Shown: piece by piece, positions 8,120 to 15,188 of the stretch | Layout of the letters: every line of letters begins with the position of its first letter | How positions within the stretch are numbered: position 1 is the first letter of the stretch | DNA from: JALYXS01 sp051003795 | GTDB lineage: Bacteria; Acidobacteriota; Terriglobia; Bryobacterales; Bryobacteraceae | Length of the DNA stretch: 39,732 bases | Reading direction: 5' to 3' | Assembly (NCBI GenBank): GCA_051003795.1 | Contig: JBPCKZ010000199.1 | Span: 1 to 39,732, forward strand | Notes under the pieces: generated by a model | The model's input: the letters and a program-made list of their open reading frames with translations, nothing else | Told to the model about the DNA's origin: nothing | The model's database searches: none | Translations under genes and position numbers: made by a program

Positions 8120-8521
8120 TTATTTCCCGCCCTCGATGCCGGCGATTCTCCGCTCGTGGCTCTCTACGATTCGGCCGAGCACGCCGACCGTGCCCGCGAG
8201 CCTCTCGATGGTTCCCATCAGTTTTTCGACGCCGCCGAAAACCGCGTCCACCTGCCCGGTGAGCGCGTCCACGTGCCCGGTGAGCGCGTTCATTTGCCCG
8301 GTGAGTGCGTTCATTTGCCCGGTGAGCGCGTCCACATGCCCGGCGAGCGCATCCATTTGCTTGGCCACCGCGTCCATTTGCTTGGCCACCGCGTCCACAT
8401 GCCCGGCGAGCGCATCCACGTGCCCGGCAAGCGCGTCCAGGTGCCCGCGCTGCGCTTCGATCTCGCGCCACCCGAGTTCCATGTTCATCGTCAGCGCTTC
8501 CAGCCGTTCGTCTATCGTCAT
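8120..8521 (-). CDS. Heptad-repeat coiled-coil protein encoded by 21-bp repeats
   Basis: 133 residues. The middle (about 24-93) consists of ten seven-residue units of the type HVDALAG, QMDAVAK or QMNALTG, with Val/Met and Leu/Val in regular heptad positions, as expected of a long coiled coil. Flanking parts (ERLEAL..., ...ERLAGTVGVLG) continue the heptad pattern. No signal peptide or membrane segment is seen. The 21-bp period keeps other frames on both strands open through this stretch, but only this frame gives a heptad pattern with a sensible start (MTIDERLEAL) and end. Similar small coiled-coil proteins occur in cyanobacteria and acidobacteria without a known role. It lies between the glycosyltransferase and the VWA gene, all on the minus strand. 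Confidence 0.7.
   Translation of the reverse strand: MTIDERLEALTMNMELGWREIEAQRGHLDALAGHVDALAGHVDAVAKQMDAVAKQMDALAGHVDALTGQMNALTGQMNALTGHVDALTGQVDAVFGGVEKLMGTIERLAGTVGVLGRIVESHERRIAGIEGGK
8243..8452. repeat. Ten tandem 21-bp repeats
   Basis: Ten head-to-tail units of exactly 21 bp (8243-8263, 8264-8284 and so on to 8432-8452). The plus-strand consensus starts CGCGTCCA and ends GCCCGGYGAG. Two central units (8348-8389) form a variant pair with TTGCTTGGCCAC. Units differ mainly at silent or conservative positions and encode one heptad each in the minus-strand gene. There are no spacers, so this is not a CRISPR array. Confidence 0.95.
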
Positions 8522-8554
8522 GGTCTCGGGCCCACTGTTCGCCAGTATAACCGG

Positions 8555-9490
8555 TCATCGGAGATCCTCCGCCGCGCAGTAGCCGCCACGCGCCCGCACC
8601 ACCGCTCCCGGGTACCGCTCCCGCGCCCCGGGACTCAACTCCACCCGAATCTCATGAAACACTCCCGGCGGCGATGCGGGCGCGGCGTACTGCATCCCGT
8701 ATCGCGCCCGAATGCGCTCGATCATCCGGCCTAACGCCTCGCCCGGTTTCGACGCTTCCATTGCCTCGCCGCCGCTCCGCTCCGATACCTTGAACACATC
8801 CGAGGGCGTGAAATCCGGATTCACGTAAGCCCCGGGCCGCGGCGGCGGCGGACGCTTGTGTTTGCCGATCAGCATCCCGTTGAGCACTGTGTCCGCCGCA
8901 AAAAGCCGGCGCAACACTTCTTCGTCCGGCACCTGGTAATTCAGGCTTTGGTTATCGGTGACGATCAGGATGGCGCGCCGCCCGCGCGCCGGTTCTTTCC
9001 GTAGATACAGCGCGGCGGAAACGATGGCGGAGTTGATCGCGGTCCCGCTCCCGAGCGATGAATCGCGTACGCGATCGCGAATTCGCATGGCAACTTGACC
9101 GAAATCCGCGGTAAACGGCTCGCTCACCTTCGCGTCGCGCGCAAACAGCATCAGTCCCGCGCGATCGCCCGGGTGCAACTGGGCCAGCGCGCCCTCCGCC
9201 GTCGCCGCCAATTGAGCCAGGGACCGCTGCATGCTTCCGCTCACGTCGAGCAAGAGCAACAGATCGAGCGGCTCCGTCTCGTGCGCAAAGTACGCGATCT
9301 TTTGCGGCTGGCCGTTGTCGAAAATCTGAAAATCCCGTTGCGTCAGGCCCGTGATGTTGCGCCCGTCCCGGTCCACTGCTTGCGCATCCACTCTCACCGA
9401 CGCCACGTCGGAGCGGAACACCGGCTCGACGCCTGTTCGATTTTGAGCCGGCGCCAAGGCAGCCAGTAGTAGGATGAGAAGCGGCCCCAT
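8555..9490 (-). CDS. Secreted VWA protein (VWFA-related acidobacterial type)
   Basis: 311 residues from the chosen ATG (9490-9488). A signal peptide (GPLLILLLAALAPAQ) is followed by an N-terminal beta domain (VSVRVDAQAVD-like, GLTQRDFQIFDNGQPQKI) and a von Willebrand type A domain with a complete MIDAS: D82-x-S84-x-S86 (LDVSGSM), a threonine in GSGTAINSAI and an aspartate in VTDNQS. This architecture matches the VWFA-related family expanded in Acidobacteria, probably an extracytoplasmic metal-dependent adhesion or scaffold protein. The frame is also open to an ATG at 9499 (MSFMGPLL), which would make the overlap with selB longer. The start codon overlaps that of the divergent selB by two bases. 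Confidence 0.88.
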   Translation of the reverse strand: MGPLLILLLAALAPAQNRTGVEPVFRSDVASVRVDAQAVDRDGRNITGLTQRDFQIFDNGQPQKIAYFAHETEPLDLLLLLDVSGSMQRSLAQLAATAEGALAQLHPGDRAGLMLFARDAKVSEPFTADFGQVAMRIRDRVRDSSLGSGTAINSAIVSAALYLRKEPARGRRAILIVTDNQSLNYQVPDEEVLRRLFAADTVLNGMLIGKHKRPPPPRPGAYVNPDFTPSDVFKVSERSGGEAMEASKPGEALGRMIERIRARYGMQYAAPASPPGVFHEIRVELSPGARERYPGAVVRARGGYCAAEDLR

Positions 9491-11336
9491 GAAGGACATT
9501 ATCGTTGGAACCGCGGGCCACATCGACCACGGCAAAACCGCGCTGGTGAAAGCGCTGACGGGGATCGACGCCGACCGGCTCGAAGAAGAGAAACGGCGGG
9601 GGATCACCATCGATATCGGGTTCGCGCACCTTCAGTTGACGCCCGCGATCCGCCTCGGTTTCGTGGATGTTCCCGGCCACGAACGGTTCGTGAAGAATAT
9701 GCTGGCCGGGGTGGGCGGCATCGATCTTCTGCTGTTCGTCGTAGCGGCCGACGAATCGATCAAGCCGCAAACCCGCGAGCACTTCGATATCTGCCGCTTG
9801 CTCGGGATACGCGCCGGTATTGTCGCGCTGACGAAAGCGGACCTCGCCGATCCCGACCTTCTCGAAATCGCGCGTCTCGAAGTGGACGAGTTCGTGGCGG
9901 GGTCCTTCCTCGAGAAATCCCCCGTGATCGCCGTAAGTTCCAAAACCGCTCTCGGTATCGGCGATCTTCGCGATGCGCTAGCCAAAGCCGCTGCCGCGAT
10001 CGTCGAAAAAGATGCGCGCGGATATTTCCGTCTGCCGATTGACCGGGCATTCTCGCTGAAAGGTTTCGGAACGGTCGTCACGGGAACGTTGATTTCCGGC
10101 GCGGTGGCGAGGGAGCAAGAGGTGGAACTCTACCCAACGGGGCGACGGCTGCGCGTTCGCGGCGTGCAAGTGTACGGCGCGGCGGCGGACCGCGCGGCAG
10201 CCGGGCAGCGCACCGCCATCAATCTGGCCGGCATCGAACCATCCGAATTAGCGCGCGGCATGGCGCTCTCCGAGCCCGGACGCTTCCGCCCAATCAAGCA
10301 CGTCGATTGCCGCATTGAACTTCTCCTTTCGGCCAAGCCGCTGAAGCATCGCGCGCCGGTGCATTTTCACGCCGGAACGGCCGAGCTGGAAGCGGAAGTC
10401 CGCCTGTTCCGGGGCCGGACTTTAGTGCAGCCGGGCGAGCGCGCGTATGCGCGAATCGTCCTGCGCGAAGCCACGCTGCTGCTGCCCGGAGACCGCTTCA
10501 TCCTCCGCAAGTTTTCGCCAGTAGTCACCATTGGAGGCGGAACCGTTCTCGACATCGGCGCGGTGCGTTACCGCAAATCGGACGATGTCGCCGCAAGGCT
10601 GGATATTTTGGCGCTCGCGCTTGAAACCGGCGACGCGCGCGCGCGCGTGGATTTGCTGGTGCGCGAATCCAAGTTCGGCATCGGCCTCCCGGATCTAATC
10701 GCCCGGACCGGCCTGCGCGATTCCGAAATCCCCAACCCGCGCCCGTGGATGGTGGATCGCGGTTGGTTCCAATCGACGCGCGACCGCTTGGTGCGCGCGG
10801 TTCGCGAATTTCATCGCCAGAACACGCTGCTGCCCGGAATTCCCAAGCAGGATCTCAAGAGCCGCGAACTTCCCGACGCGCCCGCGCCCTTGCTGGACGA
10901 ATTGCTCGCCGACGCGAAGGAGCTTGTCGTGGAAGGAGAAAACGTCCGCCTGCGCACGCACCAGCTTGTGCTCAAGGAAGACGAACAGCACGCGCGAACC
11001 GCCATTGAAAATGCGTTCGAGCGTGCCGGGCTAACCGTTCCGGCGGTGCCGGAAGTGCTCGCCCGTTCGGGCGTCGAAGCGCAGCGCGCGCGATCGCTGC
11101 TCCAGATTCTTCTCCGCGATAAGCTCCTGATCCGTGTCGCCGAAGACCTTGTATTTCATCGATCGGCGATCGCGAATTTGCGAAATCTGCTGGCCGCGCG
11201 TAAAGCGACTCGCTTCAACGTCGGCACTTTCAAGGATTGGACCGGGGTCTCGCGAAAATACGCCATTCCACTGCTGGAATTCCTCGATCGCGAGCGCGTC
11301 ACGAGGCGCGAGGGCGACGAGCGGCTGATTTTATAA
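9489..11336 (+). CDS. selB: Selenocysteine-specific translation elongation factor
   Basis: 615 residues, close to E. coli SelB (614). It delivers Sec-tRNA to UGA codons followed by a SECIS hairpin. The EF-Tu-like GTPase has G1 GHIDHGKT (10-17), ITIDIG after EEEKRRG (switch I), G3 DVPGHE (60-65) and G4 TKAD (115-118). Domains II and III follow, then about 250 C-terminal residues that fit winged-helix repeats binding SECIS RNA. ITIDIGFAHL is typical of SelB rather than EF-Tu or IF2. The start chosen is the ATG at 9489, which aligns with other SelB N-termini (MKDIIVGTAGHIDHGKT); an in-frame ATG lies five codons upstream. No selA, selC, selD or obvious selenoprotein gene was found in the window. 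Confidence 0.95.
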   Translation: MKDIIVGTAGHIDHGKTALVKALTGIDADRLEEEKRRGITIDIGFAHLQLTPAIRLGFVDVPGHERFVKNMLAGVGGIDLLLFVVAADESIKPQTREHFDICRLLGIRAGIVALTKADLADPDLLEIARLEVDEFVAGSFLEKSPVIAVSSKTALGIGDLRDALAKAAAAIVEKDARGYFRLPIDRAFSLKGFGTVVTGTLISGAVAREQEVELYPTGRRLRVRGVQVYGAAADRAAAGQRTAINLAGIEPSELARGMALSEPGRFRPIKHVDCRIELLLSAKPLKHRAPVHFHAGTAELEAEVRLFRGRTLVQPGERAYARIVLREATLLLPGDRFILRKFSPVVTIGGGTVLDIGAVRYRKSDDVAARLDILALALETGDARARVDLLVRESKFGIGLPDLIARTGLRDSEIPNPRPWMVDRGWFQSTRDRLVRAVREFHRQNTLLPGIPKQDLKSRELPDAPAPLLDELLADAKELVVEGENVRLRTHQLVLKEDEQHARTAIENAFERAGLTVPAVPEVLARSGVEAQRARSLLQILLRDKLLIRVAEDLVFHRSAIANLRNLLAARKATRFNVGTFKDWTGVSRKYAIPLLEFLDRERVTRREGDERLIL

Positions 11337-11385
11337 GACGTTCCAATCGCCCCGGTAAAATAATTTCCGCGGCCGCGCAATACGC

Positions 11386-11960
11386 GTGGCTCGCGATCCC
11401 GTAATGCCGTTCTTCCACGGCGTGGACGACGACACCGGCATTCCTCTGTATGCCGACGCCAAGGTGCGCGATCCGCTGCAGGACCGTTATCGCCGCGAGC
11501 GCCTGAGCGATCTGCCGCCCGATCTGCCCGGCGGAAAATCGCCCCCCGGCCACAGGAGAGCGGTAATCGGAGCCGTGTTGAATCGCGATATCTATTGCTT
11601 CAGTCTGCTACGACGCCCGAGCAGGATGCCCGCCGCGTTGCCGAATCAACCAATACTTCCCTCACGCGGTCCATCGCGATGCGATCAACGACTTCGGCGT
11701 GACCACTCCAAAGGCGCTCGCAAAATCGCTGACCAGCTACGCCGCGCGGCGCCTCGAATTTCACGATTACCAAGCTGTACCAGGTTTCGGGACCCATCAA
11801 ACGCGGCGAGGTGGATCTCAAAGTAAGAACGGGATCGGGGTGAATATAAGACGCTCGGCCTCACGCGAAGGAATATCCTCGGCGGCAACTCGAATCGGCG
11901 GCTCGCGTTCAAGCTCATGCTGTCTAAAATCGACGCTGAGTTATCCGCGCGCTCCAAGAA
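11386..11960 (+). pseudogene. Decayed, multiply frameshifted gene of uncertain origin
   Basis: The 634 bases between selB and the restored end of hicA hold no intact gene. Protein-like segments appear in changing plus-strand frames: MPFFHGVDDDTGIPLY around 11404, then QYFPHAVHRDAINDFGV around 11660-11700, then TITKLYQVSGPIKRGE around 11770, and TLGLTRRNILGGNSNRRLAF from about 11851. Moving between them needs several one-base shifts and crosses stop codons (for example TAA at 11824 and TGA at 11841). The last segment is faintly like the C-terminal end of amidohydrolase-family proteins (LGL...ILGGNAxRL), but this is a weak resemblance. I regard it as a dead gene, not a set of small real ones. 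Confidence 0.4.
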
Positions 11961-12185
11961 TCGTTGCTCCCTATCTGAATTCCGCGCCGAGCCTGCTTGG
12001 CGGATGATCCTCTTGAGCGTGCCGATCGGGAGATCTTTGTTATGGATGGGAATAGTCACGCGGAGTTCTGGGCGAGTCGCGTGGAACAGGCGGGCGTGGC
12101 TGCCGGTCTGGTGGTCAATGTAAAAGCCGGCGCCAATGAGCGCGCGTAGCACCTCCCTGGGCTTGAGCACCGGGAATCTTGGCAT
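11685..12185 (-). pseudogene. hicA: HicA-type toxin with apparent C-terminal frameshift
   Basis: The first 65 residues are a clear HicA mRNA interferase (double-stranded-RNA-binding-like fold): LKPREVLRALIGAGF, the catalytic-histidine motif GSH (H30) and IPIHNKDLPIGTLKRIIRQAG. HicA proteins normally end about 5-15 residues later. Here the frame runs on for another hundred residues antisense to the decayed gene. In the neighbouring frame the sequence reads RLGAEFR followed by TAG at 11973-11971, which resembles the usual HicA tail (AGL..EEF). One missing base near 11991-11994 would explain this; restoring it gives a normal 71-residue protein. It may be a real inactivating or extending mutation or a sequence error. 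hicB ends 5 bases upstream, giving an antitoxin-first hicBA order. Confidence 0.7.
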
Positions 12186-12190
12186 GCGCC

Positions 12191-12451
12191 TCAGGCTATG
12201 CTGACGGCAATTTCTTCACGGGACGGTTCGATGTCCGAAGGGATCGTTTCGTTGTGCTTGCGCATGCTCTCGAGAACGCATATGATCGCGTCCTGTGCCA
12301 TCTTGCGGGCTTCCGCGAGCGTCTCTCCGTGGCTCACAATTTCGGGAATTTCCGGCACGAGGACCCGATATCCGCCTCCGAGCAATTTTTCAAACAACAC
12401 CGTGTAACGGTATTCGGCCGCGCTCGATCCGCACCGCCCCTCGTGCGGCAT
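12191..12451 (-). CDS. hicB: HicB-type antitoxin
   Basis: 86 residues from the ATG at 12451. The partial RNase-H-like HicB fold is clear: YRYTVLFEK, GGGYRVLVPEIPEIVSHGETLAEA, a helix RKMAQDAIICVLESM and the tail HNETIPSD. HicB binds HicA, blocks its RNase activity and often represses the operon, but this short form shows no added HTH or ribbon-helix-helix domain, so repression might need another factor. The first dozen residues (MPHEGRCGSSAAE) are unusual for the family, which normally begins close to YRYTV; no other start codon sits at that point. hicA follows after 5 bases. Confidence 0.88.
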   Translation of the reverse strand: MPHEGRCGSSAAEYRYTVLFEKLLGGGYRVLVPEIPEIVSHGETLAEARKMAQDAIICVLESMRKHNETIPSDIEPSREEIAVSIA

Positions 12452-12464
12452 TAGAATAAAGTTT

Positions 12465-12827
12465 ATGCGCCGGCTCGTGGCAAATGCGCTTCTTCTCCTG
12501 TTTGCCGGCATCTCCATTCCGCCGTACGTCTCCGCGAATTTTCAAACGGATCTTCCGGCATGCTGCCGGCGCGATGGGAAACACCACTGCGCCAAGATGC
12601 GCCTCGAGTCGCCGGCTGGCTCTGCGTTCCAAACGATATCCGCGAAGTGTCCGTTTTACCCGCGCGCCACGCTTGTCGTTCGAAATCACACCGCCTGTCC
12701 GCCCGCAACCGCCATCTTTTACGCAGGCATCGTCCCGCACCCGGTTCCACACGCGCGGACGGATGCCAACCACCAAATCTCAAATAGCCGCAGCCATCAA
12801 AAGCGCGGCCCTCCTCCCGCGGCCTGA
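12465..12827 (+). CDS. Small exported Cys/His-rich protein ending in QKRGPP, candidate metal binder
   Basis: 120 residues with a signal peptide (RRLVANALLLLFAGISIPPYVSA). The mature N-terminus has the compact cluster LPACCRRDGKHHC, followed by AKCPFYP and several histidines (HPVPHARTDANH). The C-terminus is QKRGPPPAA. I have an impression of similar exported proteins with the CCRR-G-HHC cluster and QKRGPP end in other acidobacteria, usually unnamed. The Cys/His cluster suggests binding of copper, zinc or another soft metal, which is inference. It starts 14 bases from the divergent hicB and lies 75 bases ahead of a TonB-dependent receptor on the same strand, so the two may be co-transcribed. 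Other frames over this stretch are open but have no such pattern. Confidence 0.7.
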   Translation: MRRLVANALLLLFAGISIPPYVSANFQTDLPACCRRDGKHHCAKMRLESPAGSAFQTISAKCPFYPRATLVVRNHTACPPATAIFYAGIVPHPVPHARTDANHQISNSRSHQKRGPPPAA

Positions 12828-12902
12828 TCCGGTAAACCAGTTGGGCGTCGTCCCTTTTTGAGCGCCGCCGTGTGTTTGGCCTAGGCAGTTGGGAGGAGAA
12901 AC

Positions 12903-15140
12903 GTGTACAGAATTATTTGCAATCTGCTTCGTCGGGGTGCGGCAGGCTGGCTCGTGGCCTCGCTTTCGCTACTTCCGTTATCGTTGTCCGCCACGATTTT
13001 TGGCGACGTGCGTGGAATCGCCCACGACCCGGATCATCGGCCCGTCGCTAACGCCGGCATCGCGCTGCGCGCTCTCGCGTCGGAGTACCAACGCACGGCA
13101 ACAACGGATGCGGACGGCGCATTTGAGTTCTCCGCCGTGCCGGTCGGCCAGTATCGCGTCACGGTAACGCATGAAGGGTTCGCGCCAGTCGAGCAAGCCT
13201 TGTCCGTCGCCTCGGGCAGCGCTCCCGTTTTGCATTTTCAGTTCAGGCTGGCCGAGGCCAAGCAGTCCATTGAAGTGTCGGGGAACGTCGAAACCGTCAA
13301 TCCCGAATCCTTCACGCCCACCACGCTGGTCACGCGCACGGACATCGACCGGACGCCCGGCGCGGATCAGACCAATAGCTTGCGCATGATCACCAGTTTT
13401 GTGCCTGGAGCTTATTTGACCCACGACTTGCTGCATGTCCGAGGCGGACACGGGGTTTCCTGGTTGATCGACGGCGTGCCCGTGCCGAACACGAGCATTG
13501 CCGGCAATGTTGGCGCGCAGTTCGATCCAAAAGATATCGACTATATGGAAGTGCAGCGCGGGAGTTACTCCGCCGAGTATGGCGATCGCACCTATGGAGT
13601 TTTCAACGTTGTCCCGCGCAGCGGTTTTGAACGAAATAACGAGGCTCAACTCGTCGCTACCTATGGTAGTTTCCACCAAACCAACGATCAGTTCAGTTTT
13701 GGGAGTCACACCGAACGCTTGGCCTACTATGTCGGGCTGAACGGAAACCGCGGCGACTATGGACTTCAGACCCCTACTTCCGCGGTCATCCATGACCGCG
13801 TGGACGGCTTCGGGGGATTCGGTTCTCTGATTTACAACCGGTCGCCGAAAGATCAGTTCCGCCTCGTGGCCGCCGTCCGGAGAGACGATTACCAGATTCC
13901 GAATGGCGCGGACGATCAGGCGAATGGCATCCGCGATAGCGATCGGGAACGGGATGCGCTAGTCAATTTTTCCTGGGTGCATACCGCCGCGCCGGGGTTG
14001 TTGTTCACCGTCTCTCCCTTTTATCATTTCAATCGGGCGGACTATCTCGGAGGCCCCAACGATCCCACGCTGAGCACATTGGACAAGCTCGATACACAAT
14101 ATGCAGGCGCGCAAATTACGCTCAGCGCGGTTTCGAAGCGCAACAACGCCCGCGTTGGCGTGTACGGTTACGGGGAGCGTGATAGCCGTTTCTTCGGTTT
14201 GACCGCGACGGATGGCAGCGACCTGGCGCTTCGGCAAAAGGAAAATCCATCCGGCGGCCAAGTCGCGCTTTTCTTGGAGGATCAATTCAAAGTTGCGAGT
14301 TGGTTGACGGTGAACGGCGGCATCCGGCTCACCCACTTTGGCGGGGCGATATCCGAAAACGCCGCCGATCCACGTCTCGGGGCTGCCGTTCGCGTGCCGA
14401 AATTGAAGTGGGTGTTGCGCGGGTTCTATGGGAGGTTCTACCAAGCCCCGCCGCTCTCAACCGTTTCCGGCTCACTGCTGGCTTACGCCCTCAATTTGGG
14501 ATTTGGGTTCACGCCTCTGCGAGGGGAACGGAATGAAGAAAATCAGTTCGGGGTAACGATTCCGTTTCGTGGGTGGACGCTTGACGGCGATCGCTTTCAT
14601 ACCCACACCCGCAACTTCTTCGATCACGATCAACTGGGGAACTCGAATGTGTTTTTGCCGTTGACCGTGCAGGGCGCGCGCGTGGACGGATGGGAAGTCA
14701 CCTTACGGTCGCCGCTGCTGCTACGCCGCGGTCAGATGCATTTGGCCTATTCGAGCCAACGCGCCGAAGGGTGGGGCGAACGAACCGGAGGCCTGACTCT
14801 CTTTGCCCCTCCAGCCGATTTGTTCCTGCTCGATCACGACCAGCAAGACACGCTCAGCGTGGGTGGAAACGCCAACCTGCCGCGGCGAAGTTGGATTGCG
14901 GGGAATCTCTATTACGGCTCGGGCTTCCCGAACAACGGCGGACCGGCGCGTCTCCCTCAACATACGACCTTCGATCTTTCCGTGGGAAAGAGCTTTGGCG
15001 AGAGTTGGTCGTTTTCGGTTCAAGCGTTGAATGTCGCGAACCGCCGTTTCTTACTCGACAACAGTCTCACTTTTGGCGGCACCCATTATTTCGAACCGCG
15101 CCAGATTTACGGCGAGGCGCGGTACCGCTTTCACTTCTGA
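12903..15140 (+). CDS. TonB-dependent receptor with carboxypeptidase-regulatory N-terminal domain
   Basis: 745 residues, starting at GTG with a strong GGGAGGAG (12891-12898) five bases upstream. Order: signal peptide (about 1-30), CarboxypepD_reg/SusC-like beta domain (about 33-108, ending VTHEGFAPVEQ), plug domain (about 125-235; LHVRGGHGVSWLIDGVPVPN, IDYMEVQRGSYSAEYGDR), then a beta-barrel ending in the aromatic GEARYRFHF expected for outer-membrane insertion. Such receptors import chelated metals, vitamins or oligomers using TonB energy. At 745 residues it is shorter than the 1000-residue Oar-like group and nearer to metal or siderophore receptors. The small Cys/His-rich protein upstream hints at a metal ligand (inference). 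Confidence 0.9.
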   Translation: MYRIICNLLRRGAAGWLVASLSLLPLSLSATIFGDVRGIAHDPDHRPVANAGIALRALASEYQRTATTDADGAFEFSAVPVGQYRVTVTHEGFAPVEQALSVASGSAPVLHFQFRLAEAKQSIEVSGNVETVNPESFTPTTLVTRTDIDRTPGADQTNSLRMITSFVPGAYLTHDLLHVRGGHGVSWLIDGVPVPNTSIAGNVGAQFDPKDIDYMEVQRGSYSAEYGDRTYGVFNVVPRSGFERNNEAQLVATYGSFHQTNDQFSFGSHTERLAYYVGLNGNRGDYGLQTPTSAVIHDRVDGFGGFGSLIYNRSPKDQFRLVAAVRRDDYQIPNGADDQANGIRDSDRERDALVNFSWVHTAAPGLLFTVSPFYHFNRADYLGGPNDPTLSTLDKLDTQYAGAQITLSAVSKRNNARVGVYGYGERDSRFFGLTATDGSDLALRQKENPSGGQVALFLEDQFKVASWLTVNGGIRLTHFGGAISENAADPRLGAAVRVPKLKWVLRGFYGRFYQAPPLSTVSGSLLAYALNLGFGFTPLRGERNEENQFGVTIPFRGWTLDGDRFHTHTRNFFDHDQLGNSNVFLPLTVQGARVDGWEVTLRSPLLLRRGQMHLAYSSQRAEGWGERTGGLTLFAPPADLFLLDHDQQDTLSVGGNANLPRRSWIAGNLYYGSGFPNNGGPARLPQHTTFDLSVGKSFGESWSFSVQALNVANRRFLLDNSLTFGGTHYFEPRQIYGEARYRFHF

Positions 15141-15188
15141 GGGGACTGGCGCCGGGCTTCAATCTTCGATCTTCAATCGGAATGAATT

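Noticed and set aside
8243..8452. Possible CRISPR array
   Set aside because: Units are contiguous 21-mers without spacers and are in frame with a coding sequence.
8103..8734. Open frames on both strands over the 21-bp repeats (e.g. 8105-8734 plus strand)
   Set aside because: A period of 21 keeps all frames open; only the minus-strand 8521-8120 frame has heptad hydrophobic spacing and sensible ends.
11337..11400. A selC tRNA gene next to selB
   Set aside because: No cloverleaf, no GGTTCGAATCC-like T-loop and no long variable arm could be traced between selB and the decayed gene.
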